A DNA stretch of 64,000 bases from assembly GCA_022180725.1 (NCBI GenBank), contig BQMO01000014.1, forward strand, positions 186,001 through 250,000, in the 5' to 3' direction. Source of the DNA: Phycisphaerae bacterium. GTDB taxonomy: Bacteria; Planctomycetota; Phycisphaerae; Phycisphaerales; UBA1924. The first letter of the stretch is position 1. Every line of letters begins with the position of its first letter. Shown here one piece after another: positions 19,301-25,044 of the stretch. Made by a program: the position numbers and the translations under genes. Under the pieces are notes generated by a model. The model did no database searches. It saw only the letters and a program-made list of their open reading frames with translations, and had not been told where the DNA came from.

Positions 19301-20159
19301 CGGCGACAAGTTGACGATCGGGCACACGGCGCAGGGGGTCGGCGTGGCGACGGCGCTGGGGGTGCCGAACCTGTCGGTGACGAGCGCGGACTTCGGGGTG
19401 CTGATCCGGGCGCTGGAGTTGCAGGGCAAGTTGGAGATCCTGAGCAACCCGCAGGTGCTGGCGAACAACAACAAGAAGGCGACGATCAAGGTGGTGGACG
19501 ACATCGGGCTGGCGGGACAGACGCAGCGCGGGTTCGGGTCGGACACGATCGTGTCGACGGTGGAGCGGCAGGACGTGGGGATCATCCTGAACGTGACGCC
19601 GGCGATCTCGGCGGACGGGTTCGTGCGGATGGAGATCTCGCCGGAAATTTCCTCGCTGACGACACGGACGACGCAGATCAACCGGGACCAGACGGCGCCG
19701 ATCATCACGAAGCGCACGGTCGATACGGTGGTGACCGTGAAGGACGGGCAGAGCGTGGTGATCGGCGGGCTGATCCAGACGACGGATGAATCACGCCGGA
19801 CGAAAGTGCCGCTGCTGGGCGACATTCCGATCCTGGGGCTGCCGTTCCGGACGAAGCAGAACTCGATGAACAAGACGGAGTTGCTGGTAATCCTGACGCC
19901 GCGGGTGATCGCGAACGACACGCCCGACGCCGAGGCGGCGGTGCGGGACGTGACCGATCAGCAGGTGGATCGACTCGACGATCCGACGCGGATCGAGGAG
20001 TTCCTGGAGCGGATCCGGCTCGAGGTTCAGCAGCAGAAGGCGAAGCACGGGCACGCCTCCCCGCGGCTGGAGCCGGCGAACACCGGCACGCTGATCGATG
20101 ATGCGGAGGAGGCGCCGACCGCGCCGGCGGCTGAGCCGAAGGGAGCTGAGCCGCGATGA
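7341..20159 (+). CDS. gspD: Giant type II secretin (GspD) with about 46 N1-type modules
   Basis: Outer-membrane secretin of the type II secretion system, 4272 residues; ordinary GspD is about 650-750. The order is: signal peptide (1-27, cleavage after VWSQ or nearby), an N0 domain at about 47-120 (ISFNFKETPLDQVLDFF), then about 46 secretin_N modules from about 146 to 3958 averaging 83 residues. Each has a strand like VRVFPLKNA, a helix, and a TNTLIVSA-type strand before a helix ending in LD. One secretin core follows at about 3959-4190 (VMIQVLLAEVTV, ILSNPQVLANNNKK, GQSVVIGGLIQ, PLLGDIPILG) and a charged tail of about 80 residues. The frame is unbroken for 12.8 kb, and the modules differ enough that assembly error is unlikely. 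GGAGG before 7341 fixes the start. Its TGA overlaps the lipoprotein gene. Confidence 0.93.
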   Translation: MPRRQSRKVLVCASLVAVAGMPVSVWSQEAPAPAVQPEAARGGEKPISFNFKETPLDQVLDFFARQSGVPVIYEAAIPAGSITFVSASSYTFEQALSILNLNLARYGVHLRQEGAYLYLATLAESMKRAGAVGADARRLEGLTPDRIVTVNVPLDNARAEQVAEQVKAMIGPFGGVLAIPAQNMLVIVESVGQVKRIREVIEAIDSRKPADAAFRLFPLQYAQCDAVLNALKGLVAERSRTVIVDKDGSQRVVQDTNIQGLNLAADPRTNSIVAVGPEARIKLVGEVIALLDVPEHAVGVAATGSEAGSGVELKTFTLTVMTADEAAKQVNALFAAMDPKRRPVVLPLATAGKVTVIGAKSQVAQAAMLLGELDPGAGAGAADGDDRVAVRLTLKHASPTMMEGLVTRLGTPRQQQVVKVTPTPDGKSLLVMGPGRDVEQVQELVAALDVPADMDREVRVVTIARGEPGAVLVRAKELYAQTGKGAREPVTATLDEGARTATLVGSREALAAFDAILNTAQATMPTGQETRRYQVTRGTPSVVAGRLARLARSLLTPSDGGAYVEPVFDPVDELGLLVVRAQAGQFQVLDALVRQLDGAEGGGRDVRVVKLGTADARGVLERAKGLYAARTSGMTPEAVGEVSVEFSEGSGAVVLSGRSAGVRLYAEAIAQSQELSPPARTTRVIDVRNTTASRVIEPLRALLASADPIDPARKVPEAAIQVVERTNSLLVTAEPAQHQMVQEFVSRLDKADETTLPPMKLIQLRTADAAGVAGMLNEQYGKRSQAERLAKPVEVRFDAGTNTLIVSAHEDLFGEIRGFVEELNKDKREAPDRVTELFPLKVAKAVDVAAAMDRLYPEPPMPVDRNGRPTPWLRKPKDVFVSAEATSNSLIIDASPDRMESLKQLAEKLDRVELPPRAELRTYRVPPQSLEAVTRTLTSMASRGVMTEPAQPGKQPVSTLFEPEPKSGTLIVAGDAKTFETVEQLLKDLSLVPVEKTLRVFPIANEKAGVVRDRALAIYQSQVAQVPNANPIEVTADERANALMVVADGEGMARFAKVMEELSRQIGPAREVRLIDLKVAKAAEVVEFLRDLVHSSESFNVRGGSEPVFEVIESTNQIMAAAQPMQFLIIEALARNLDSKQGGQRPPMRILKLRSTDAGNLAAVLQRSYDARTPEERGRKPVTVEADAATNTLIVSAHTDVLPEVEAIVAQLNEAEREDASGREIRIFPLKVARAEELAQTLDQMYPEPPVPLDPRTRQPRPDLKPAREVVVRADRATNALIVDAPGARLAGFEQLVKSLDQAKLADNVALRTYHVERADLPGLTATLKNLAATGSLGNKSTTAPVQVSSDLPTRTLLVSGPAEVFAAVEEVLAKLDGVADQAPTDMKLYALVSASAERISPLVERVLSSRAKEMRQAQGKAPREGERLVEVTADAASNTLIVSAPSAVLTIADGVVRALDQQSVSSAVEVRVFRLSKGEAPSVATAMVSALKAQDRPGTTAATVTPEPASNTVVVVGTAEQLERAAKLVESMDAAVDRDGMGVKTITLKHARAETLAPVLEGVLMRESAIDRLPEWQRAQVLSRGVTEPARVKVVAEARLNALVVSGPRAVIDMAEQVAAELDMDPGAGGPTRAVRVIPLQNADASQLAASLEGVFKDTAGQEPPPVIRVEPASNALIVRASPAQMATVEELTKQLDAAAVNASRQMRMITVDPSRADAELLARTLKRLIEQQGGAKVEVISAEELLKRTKDEGATEKRRGEAKPGGFGPAAAVAMLALAWPGEAEVEAGAPSQPPAEAEPGVTIAVDRATNTIMVVGSPRMADRLTALARALESQMPAEPTGVKIVELPASVDADAAAQLVRQTVNQVGRLGPGNPGGFTGPVSVSVDPAGSALIVLSNDTDFETVARVIAATSRGAAGGKVTVKVYPLTTISAAKAMQTVQDLFSPTPRGAQARRVRDVEITLAGPEGPVTGRIDPSHVRMTSDPGGSGLIVAAPDEAIAVIDRLIETIDQTPVTDRLAIRRYEVKNAKADDLSRMMQSLLDAQRQGAGDAAAARIVADVRTNSLLVTASEAQHRDVARLLGQADVAMTRGDEALAIITLRQATPSTVRRVVDEVLIAKDPARKDRIQISAEDGSSVLVVRAGKEDLAEVRAIVAQVDQAETGGLPVRSIKLERADAGAVASSLQQFFRERAGGRAGARGVNRVAVVGDKRTGTLIVSAGDEDFAQVQELVRTFDTPAPAQDLVFKVVQLKNARVSEVASTIKTIVDEMRWETMFGPQGQDRVEVRVETNARTNSVVLVGRGEAIATAERVIQALDLPDEARAALTIRSVKVKSADVTALRTVLQRAFVTPGWSSWRGPDPEALTIEIDRAQRSLILVGKAERVNQAAAYVAELDSGPDGAAGRVEAVTLLHARADRAASSLRQFFADRARAQGVESTSVSVIGSTDGNVLIASGDEENLKTFRDLVAQMDQPDGGKDRRIEVVVLQNAVANDVANSLRTMFSRGTREDERVAITPQPSTNSVIVSAPAGTYPEVLALLKQLDAAPRAEEANIETVALTSARAQDVATALKGALPPTVKVTVTPVVRSNSLLLTGSKEAIAIVLDQIKKIDTEPVRSGLTFRRFRLDAADPSDVSYTLEQMLRARPRTATEPTASIDYNRNDGTVTVYAPADQIEEIEKIIRELDQKPSEERTTEFIKLQYANATQAANALRVFYGRGAAEAGSTAARNVTILPDALSNSLVIRADKSQWDGIRALLTKLDTKEYDTTRQLAVIALVHADAASVARALNEGLRAPLEEQLRQAQVRDARARQGQPQRPNDTRGEVNVLIDAEGVPTVSAEVQTNSLIVFAGGKELERIRDIVRQLDVAGFADMPAPRIIALKNGKPSAVANTIRELYLNRLERVNGPRAVVILGDDTSGALIVRADEEKFAQIKALAATLEQQGEIGRVSPHVVRLKNVAAGRLRATLLATFSETAKSQGETLAIEVDRASNTLVVACSTRLLEEIRRVVEELDQPAFGTSPDGTGAGLVGQSVTIVDVTNNDPADIKKILDDMGLTRPTPADRPGVVSEPVTISLMTTRRALAVVGAPGDGRAVEALVKALDAAPMDAQQQVVVVPLKMATAATLATTINAMLTVDDPASGRSGPAKALTEQIRRLQLVKAGVNQPATQVDLAKPIKVMADAESNALIITSTQGNIDAILDVVKVLDTLPTGEAVVMRIFPLENASAVRVKSVVEELFRQGEELRRIPGTRRQGLPPTATGQALAGEVAISVDERTNTLIAAGREEAVALVEVLVKDLDGERVSKWVEPVILTLKHADARTMATRLNEVLVRGLSTTPEAAGLQRQFGRLRLMQENTAPNGKGGDYLQADLFAPVTGLVITADENMNALIVVGTPSNNAVVRALVAQLDVESASAANTVRVYPLKYAAAERVAGVLRDVFRQRVEAGTDRSEDRLIVTTDVRTNALIVSTSGRSFAVVEGLLKTLDGEQSNFSVGMHVIPVTNADVRQLAPRIERLMRERITAAAQVGAVRNPMDAFSIEAEPTSNLLIVACSSENLAVVKELIAALSADTERLAAGERVDLVQLARIRAAEAAQSVEQLYVEKENQRRGAGSVRVVPNERLNALVVSGTEQDLIEVRALVKRLDNAEFAQRQQIRSIELRSANAGEVVRLVQSVLAGRPMGGGTGIGARQATRLQFLRDSMRGELVGRRAVPPTEADLDGAIKDQVTLNADARTNSVWITAPEAMVTLISEMVRDIDDSSAGARRIEKFRLLNADAVRMRNLLRDIFQLRQQGDALVLVPSPADPAQPATPDAPLSGVSVTPVPDERQALSIAVDERTNTLIVSGTEEYLGLVRKVVTELDAVSANERERRVYQLRNAKAKEIETTLKSYFQGEADKERLTLGTERVGSLMRRLEEEVTVVGDESSNKLVISTSPRYMDTVLKIVNELDQTPPQVMIQVLLAEVTVDSGEQWGMDAKAGPFGGDKLTIGHTAQGVGVATALGVPNLSVTSADFGVLIRALELQGKLEILSNPQVLANNNKKATIKVVDDIGLAGQTQRGFGSDTIVSTVERQDVGIILNVTPAISADGFVRMEISPEISSLTTRTTQINRDQTAPIITKRTVDTVVTVKDGQSVVIGGLIQTTDESRRTKVPLLGDIPILGLPFRTKQNSMNKTELLVILTPRVIANDTPDAEAAVRDVTDQQVDRLDDPTRIEEFLERIRLEVQQQKAKHGHASPRLEPANTGTLIDDAEEAPTAPAAEPKGAEPR
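8922..10091 (+). repeat. Five-module higher-order repeat, copy A (390 residues)
   Basis: Modules 6-10 of the secretin. They align one-to-one with modules 11-15 immediately downstream, and the two blocks have the same length, 1170 bases. The best marker is module 10, which carries an unusual YPEPPMPVD insert matched by YPEPPVPLD in module 15. Modules 9 and 14 share KPV, the string TNTLIVSAH and a following LN. Confidence 0.75.
10092..11261 (+). repeat. Five-module higher-order repeat, copy B (390 residues)
   Basis: Modules 11-15, directly abutting copy A and of identical length. The following stretch (11262-12455, modules 16-20, 398 residues) starts with LRTYHV, close to the LRTYRV that opens copy B, so a third, more diverged copy is likely. 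Confidence 0.72.
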
Positions 20160-20662
20160 GGCACGCGTGGGCTTTTCTCGGGGGCGTGTCGCTCGTTCTC
20201 GCCGCGGCGGGGTGCGCGGCGACGTCTGCACCGCGCGGTCCGAAGAAGCCGCCACCCTCGGGCGTGGTGCCGACGCAGATCGTGACCTCGATCGGCCCGT
20301 TCGACGACACCGACGCGAACGGGTATCCCGATTCGGCGACGGTGAGCGTGTACATTTTCTCGGATGCGTACCCGGAGGCGTCGATCATGCTCCCGGCGAC
20401 GCTGACGTTTCGTCTGCGGGGCAAGTCGGGAACCGTGCTGCGCGAGTGGGACTTTTCATCGGAACAGACGGCGGGGCTGGTGCGGCGGGCGCCGGCGGGG
20501 CCGTGCTACGTGGTGCGGCTGAGCCTGCTGGATACCGAGGCGGGGGACGAGGTGCCCGAATCGCGTGCCGATCTGAGCGTGACGTACCGGACGCTGACGG
20601 GGACGACCCTTGTCTCGGTGCCCGAGCCGGTACGAGTCGGCCGAGCCGGCCGCTCGCCCTGA
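20156..20662 (+). CDS. Lipoprotein of unknown function, candidate secretin partner
   Basis: A 168-residue lipoprotein that I do not recognise. The signal peptide ends in a lipobox LAAAGC with Cys20; Ala at +2 predicts outer-membrane sorting by the usual rule. The mature part has a Pro/Lys linker and then a beta-rich domain (VSVYIFSDAYPE, LTFRLRGKSGTVL, VRLSLLD, LSVTYRTLTGTTL). The start overlaps the secretin stop (ATGA), so it is translationally coupled to it. A role as a pilotin or secretin-stabilising lipoprotein is inferred from position and lipidation only; it does not look like a known pilotin family. Confidence 0.75.
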   Translation: MRHAWAFLGGVSLVLAAAGCAATSAPRGPKKPPPSGVVPTQIVTSIGPFDDTDANGYPDSATVSVYIFSDAYPEASIMLPATLTFRLRGKSGTVLREWDFSSEQTAGLVRRAPAGPCYVVRLSLLDTEAGDEVPESRADLSVTYRTLTGTTLVSVPEPVRVGRAGRSP

Positions 20663-20787
20663 TCGAGCGGACACACCGGACTGGCCCTCGCAACTGTCCG
20701 ATACTCTCGCCTAGGATTACAGGTTGAATCGTACCTGTACGTACGGATTATGTGCGGTATCGTACCGACCGGCAGATAGGAACGAAC
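20663..20787 (+). promoter_or_regulatory. Possible sucA promoter with palindromes
   Basis: The 125-base gap before sucA contains TTGAAT at 20724-20729 and GATTAT at 20746-20751, a 16-base spacing, each matching four of six bases of the sigma-70 consensus. The spacer is a GTAC-rich imperfect inverted repeat (about 20728-20749), and a second perfect palindrome, CGGTA-TCG-TACCG, lies at 20755-20767. Position over and just after the -10 would suit a repressor site; this is inference. Confidence 0.35.
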
Positions 20788-23631
20788 ATGACGGCGTTGA
20801 AGAACACACCCGACCCAACCCAGGGCGTCCGGGCGGTCCCCGCCTCGGTGAATGGGTGGCAGCCCGAGTTTCTCGAGCAGGAATACGCGCGGTTCAAGGC
20901 CGATCCTGGCTCGATGCCCGAGGACCTGGCCGCGTTTTTTCGCGGGTTTGATCTGGCCTTGGCCGGTGGGCCGGCGCATGCGGCGGGCGAGTCATCGCCG
21001 TTCCAATCAGGTGTGGCGGACCTGGTGTCGGCGTACCGGGAGTTCGGGCACCAGGCGGCCAAGACGAACCCGTTGGGCATCGAGCCAGAGCGGCCGAAGG
21101 TGTTGACTTTGGCGGCTCATGGGTTGTCGGACGCGGACCTGGGCCGGATGGTGACGACGGACGTGCTTCCCGGGCGGGCGACGGCGACGCTGCGTGAGGT
21201 TGTGGAACATCTGGAGCGGGTGTACTGCGGCTCGATGGGCTGCGAGTTCATGCAGTTGCCGGTTGAGGAGGAGCGTGAATGGTTCATGGCGCGACTGGAA
21301 CGCGGCGTGGACCGCGCGCCAACGACCTCGGAGGATCGTCGGCGGCTGTTGACCGAGTTGATGCTGACGGAGACGTTCGACAAGTTCCTCGGGCGGCGGT
21401 ACCAGGGGAAGAAGCGATTCGGGGCGGAGGGGGCCGAGACGCTGATCCCGCTGTTGCAGGCGATGTTCCGCCGGGCCGGGGCGCTGGGGGTTGAGGACCT
21501 GGTCATGGGGATGGCGCACCGCGGTCGGCAGAACGTGCTGCGGATGTGCCTGGGCAAGGACCTTCGGCAGTTGTTCTCGGAGTTTGAAGATTCGTGGGCG
21601 GACGGGGAGACGTACACGGGCGGGGACGTGAAGTACCACGGCGGGTACGCGATGGAGTACGAACTGCCGGGCGGGGGCACGATGCACCTGTCGATGCTGA
21701 ACAACCCGAGCCACCTCGAGGCCGTGAATCCGGTCGTGATGGGGCGGTGCCGGGCGCGGCAGGACCGGCTGGGGGACACGGAGCGACGGCGGGCGATCTC
21801 GCTGCTGATCCACGGGGACGCGGCGGTGTGCGGGCAGGGGGTCGTGAGCGAGTGCCTGACGATGAGCCAGTTGCAGGGGTACACGGTGGGCGGGACGCTG
21901 CACATCGTGGTGAACAACCAGGTGGGGTTCACGACGAACCCGACGGATGGGCGGTCCAGCCCGTACTGCACGGACATCGCGAAGGCGATCGGCGCGCCGG
22001 TGCTGCACGTGAACGCGGACGACCCCGAGGCGGCGGTGTACGCGGCGGCGCTGGCGGTGGAGTATCGGCACACGTTCCGCAAGGACGTGTTCATCGACCT
22101 GGTGTGCTTCCGCCGGCACGGACACAACGAGCAGGATGAGCCGACGTTCACGCAGCCGCGGATGTACGCGTTGATCAAGGCGCACCCGGGGACGCCGACG
22201 AAGTACCGCGATCGGCTGATCGCGGAGGGGCTGATCACGCTGGAAGAAGCCGAGGCGCTCGTGACGAAGGAGCAGGCCGTGCTGGACGCGGCGCAGTCGG
22301 AGGCGAAGGCGTCGCCGATCGACCCGGTGCCGCCGCCCGGCGGAGGGGAATGGAAGGGGTTCCGCTCGCGGTACACGTTCGAATCGCCGCGGACGGCGGT
22401 GGATGCCGGGGTGATCGCGGAGGCGTGCGCGGGGCTGGCGCGGACGCCGGAGGGTTTCAACGTCCATCCGAAGTTGAGGTCGCTGCTGCAGCAACGCGGG
22501 TCGATTCCGACGACGGGGAAGTTGACGTACGCGGACGGGGAGCACCTGGCGTACGCGACGCTGCTGATGGAAGGGACGCCGATCCGCCTGTCGGGGCAGG
22601 ACGTTCGCCGGGGCACGTTCACGCACCGGCACGCGATGCTGTTTGACGAGAAGACGGGGGAGCCTTACGTGCCGGTGAACCACATCCGACCCGGGGGGCA
22701 AGCGGCGCTCTCGGCGTGGAACAGCCCGCTCTCCGAGTACGGGGTGATGGGGTTTGACTACGGGTATTCGTGCGGGGCGCCGCGGACACTGGTGATGTGG
22801 GAGGCGCAGTTCGGGGACTTTTTCAACGGCGCGCAGATCATCGTGGACCAGTTCCTGTCGTCGTCGGAACTGAAGTGGAGCCGGTGGACGGGGCTGGTGC
22901 TGCTGCTGCCGCACGGGTGCGAGGGGCAGGGGCCGGAACACTCCTCGGCACGGCTGGAGCGGTTCCTGCAGATGTGCGCTGGGGAGAATATGGAAGTTGT
23001 CAGCCCGACGACGGGCGGGCAGATCTTCCATCTGCTGCGGCGGCAGATGCTGCGGGACTTCCGCAAGCCGCTGATCGTGATGACGCCCAAGCGGTTCCTG
23101 CGCACCGAATCGAGCGTGCTGGAGGAGATCACGAAGGGATCGTTCCAGCATTTGCTCGACGATCCGATGATCAAGGGCGAGGATGTTCGCGGGGTGAAGC
23201 GGGTGATTTACTGCACGGGCAAGGTGTACCACGAGCTGGCCGAGAAGCGGGCGGCGTCGGGGCGGCGGGACGTGGCGATCGTGCGGATCGAGCAGTTGTA
23301 CCCGTTCCACGCGCCGATGGCCCGGGAGATCGACGCGCGCTACCCCGGCTCGGCGCCGCGGGTGTGGATGCAGGAAGAGCCGCGGAACACCGGGGCCTTC
23401 CCGTACATCTCGGAAGTGTTTCGAGATCAGTTGGGGATTCATCTCGGGTACATGGGACGGGCCGCGTCGGCCTCGCCGGCGTCGGGTTCGGAGCATGCGC
23501 ACAAGGATCAACAGGAGCGGCTGCTCTCGGATGCGCTGCACGTCGGGCCATCCGGCGGCGGCCAGAACGGATCAACCCGCGAACCGAAGGCGGGGTCGCG
23601 AGCGTCCGAGGCCGTCAAGTCGAAGCACTAG
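20788..23631 (+). CDS. sucA: 2-oxoglutarate dehydrogenase E1 component
   Basis: Thiamine-diphosphate-dependent E1 of the 2-oxoglutarate dehydrogenase complex in the TCA cycle; it decarboxylates 2-oxoglutarate and passes the succinyl group to the lipoyl arm of E2. The 947 residues match the usual length. The N-terminal E2-binding segment is present (WQPEFLEQEYARFKADP, about 20-36). Then come MAHRGRQNVL near 242, the TPP motif GDAAVCGQGVV near 343, NNQVGFTTNP, and the C-terminal transketolase-like half with the acidic-rich RIEQLYPF segment. ATG at 20788 has AGGA upstream; the earlier in-frame ATG at 20752 lies close to the putative -10 and lacks an SD. sucB follows after 44 bases. Confidence 0.95.
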   Translation: MTALKNTPDPTQGVRAVPASVNGWQPEFLEQEYARFKADPGSMPEDLAAFFRGFDLALAGGPAHAAGESSPFQSGVADLVSAYREFGHQAAKTNPLGIEPERPKVLTLAAHGLSDADLGRMVTTDVLPGRATATLREVVEHLERVYCGSMGCEFMQLPVEEEREWFMARLERGVDRAPTTSEDRRRLLTELMLTETFDKFLGRRYQGKKRFGAEGAETLIPLLQAMFRRAGALGVEDLVMGMAHRGRQNVLRMCLGKDLRQLFSEFEDSWADGETYTGGDVKYHGGYAMEYELPGGGTMHLSMLNNPSHLEAVNPVVMGRCRARQDRLGDTERRRAISLLIHGDAAVCGQGVVSECLTMSQLQGYTVGGTLHIVVNNQVGFTTNPTDGRSSPYCTDIAKAIGAPVLHVNADDPEAAVYAAALAVEYRHTFRKDVFIDLVCFRRHGHNEQDEPTFTQPRMYALIKAHPGTPTKYRDRLIAEGLITLEEAEALVTKEQAVLDAAQSEAKASPIDPVPPPGGGEWKGFRSRYTFESPRTAVDAGVIAEACAGLARTPEGFNVHPKLRSLLQQRGSIPTTGKLTYADGEHLAYATLLMEGTPIRLSGQDVRRGTFTHRHAMLFDEKTGEPYVPVNHIRPGGQAALSAWNSPLSEYGVMGFDYGYSCGAPRTLVMWEAQFGDFFNGAQIIVDQFLSSSELKWSRWTGLVLLLPHGCEGQGPEHSSARLERFLQMCAGENMEVVSPTTGGQIFHLLRRQMLRDFRKPLIVMTPKRFLRTESSVLEEITKGSFQHLLDDPMIKGEDVRGVKRVIYCTGKVYHELAEKRAASGRRDVAIVRIEQLYPFHAPMAREIDARYPGSAPRVWMQEEPRNTGAFPYISEVFRDQLGIHLGYMGRAASASPASGSEHAHKDQQERLLSDALHVGPSGGGQNGSTREPKAGSRASEAVKSKH

Positions 23632-23675
23632 AACGCGCGCCGCGAGGACCGCGGCGGCACGAGTGAGGAACGAAC

Positions 23676-24956
23676 ATGGCCGTAGACATTGTGATCCCGC
23701 AGGCGGGTGAGAGCGTGACGAGCGGCGTGATCGCTCGCTGGGTGAAGGCGCCCGGGCAGGCGGTCAAACGGGACGAGGTCGTACTGGAGTTGGAAACGGA
23801 CAAGGTCACGATGGAGGTCGTGTCACCCGCGGACGGGGTGCTGAGCGTGCTGGCGCAGGCGGGCGAAACGGTGGCGATCGGGCAGAAGGTCGGCACTGTG
23901 GACGGCTCGGCGACGGCGACGGTTGTGGGGGCGAAGCCCGCGCAGACACAGGCCGCGGCTGCCTCGACATCGGCAAGTGCTCCCGCGGTCGCGGTGGCGG
24001 CGCCGCCGGCGCATGCGGAAGGCGCCAACGGCGATGTTCGTGCGACGCCACTGGCGCGGAAGATCGCCGCGGAGCACGGCGTGGACCTGTCCCGGGTGCA
24101 GGGGACGGGGGCGGGGGGACGTGTTCGGGAGCAGGATGTTCTGGCGGCGGTCGAGGCCCGGAAGGCCGCGGCGACGCCGGCGCCCGCCGCGAAGCCCGAG
24201 ACGCCGGCCGCGCGACCGGCGCCGGTGGCAGGGTCGCGCGGGGTGACGCGCGAGCGGATGAGCCCGCTGCGGCAGCGCGTGGCGCAGCGGCTGGTGCAGA
24301 GCCAGCACACGGCGGCGATCCTGACGACCTTCAACGAGGTTGACATGACGGCCGTCATGGACCTGCGCAAGCAGTACAAGGAAGACTTCGAGAAGAAGCA
24401 CGGCGTGGGGCTGGGGTTCATGTCGTTCTTCGTGAAGGCGGCGGTGGCGGCGCTGCGGCACATGCCGGTGGCGAACTCGTACATCGTGGAAGAGCAGGGC
24501 GTGCCGATGATCGAACGGCATGATTACTGCGACGTGGCGGTCGCGGTGAGCACGCCCAAGGGGCTGATGGTGCCGGTGCTGCGGAACGCGGAGTCGATGA
24601 CGTTCGCGGACGTGGAAAAGTCGCTGAAGGACCTCGCGACGCGCGCCCGCGACGGCAAGATCGAGTTGGCCGAGTTGCAGGGCGGGACGTTCACGATCAG
24701 CAACGGGGGCGTGTTCGGGAGCCTGATGGGCACGCCGATCATCAACCCGCCGCAGTCGGCGATTCTCGGGATGCACGCCATCAAAAACCGCGCGGTGGAA
24801 TGGCCCGTGGGGAGCGGGCAGGTGGCGATCCGCCCGATGATGTACCTTGCGTTGTCGTACGACCACCGGCTGCTGGACGGCGCCGACGCCGTGCAGTTCC
24901 TCGTCAAGGTCAAGCAGTGCATCGAGGACCCGCAGCGGCTGCTGCTGGGGGTGTAG
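23676..24956 (+). CDS. sucB: 2-oxoglutarate dehydrogenase E2, dihydrolipoyllysine succinyltransferase
   Basis: E2 core of the same complex, transferring succinyl from the lipoyl arm to CoA. 426 residues: lipoyl domain at 1-76 with ETDKV and the lipoylated Lys43; an Ala/Pro linker; the E1/E3-binding domain at about 118-155 ([17 protein letters not shown]); a second linker; and the catalytic domain at about 198-426 with the C-terminal [13 protein letters not shown] active-site segment. No E3 or succinyl-CoA synthetase genes lie nearby. The gene ends facing the convergent DUF4139 gene, with paired hairpins between. Confidence 0.95.
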   Translation: MAVDIVIPQAGESVTSGVIARWVKAPGQAVKRDEVVLELETDKVTMEVVSPADGVLSVLAQAGETVAIGQKVGTVDGSATATVVGAKPAQTQAAAASTSASAPAVAVAAPPAHAEGANGDVRATPLARKIAAEHGVDLSRVQGTGAGGRVREQDVLAAVEARKAAATPAPAAKPETPAARPAPVAGSRGVTRERMSPLRQRVAQRLVQSQHTAAILTTFNEVDMTAVMDLRKQYKEDFEKKHGVGLGFMSFFVKAAVAALRHMPVANSYIVEEQGVPMIERHDYCDVAVAVSTPKGLMVPVLRNAESMTFADVEKSLKDLATRARDGKIELAELQGGTFTISNGGVFGSLMGTPIINPPQSAILGMHAIKNRAVEWPVGSGQVAIRPMMYLALSYDHRLLDGADAVQFLVKVKQCIEDPQRLLLGV

Positions 24957-24983
24957 AGGGACGAGCCGGGGGGAGGCGAGTGC

Positions 24984-25043
24984 CCCCCTCCGCCGCGAAG
25001 CGCGGCACCTCCCCCGTGGGGGGAGGAGAACCCCCTCCGCCGC
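24984..25043. repeat. REP-like paired hairpins between convergent genes
   Basis: Two adjacent perfect hairpins, GCCGCG-AAG-CGCGGC (24992-25006) and CCTCCCCC-GTG-GGGGGAGG (25008-25026), are flanked by a direct repeat CCCCCTCCGCCGCG (about 24985-24997 and 25031-25043). There is no U-tract. The layout resembles REP/BIME-type intergenic elements and may serve as a bidirectional terminator for sucB and the facing gene. Confidence 0.55.
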
Positions 25044-25044
25044 G

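Noticed and set aside
5886-19325. A 4479-codon open frame on the minus strand, antisense to the giant secretin
   Set aside because: Its translation is a monotonous Arg/His/Leu/Pro mix without domains; it is a by-product of high G+C and biased codon use in the repetitive plus-strand gene.
21007-23541. Minus-strand frame of 844 codons opposite sucA
   Set aside because: Arg/His-rich with no motif; sucA on the plus strand is unambiguous.
24984-25043. Ordinary Rho-independent terminator
   Set aside because: The stems are strong but no T-run follows on either strand, so it is listed as a REP-like repeat instead.
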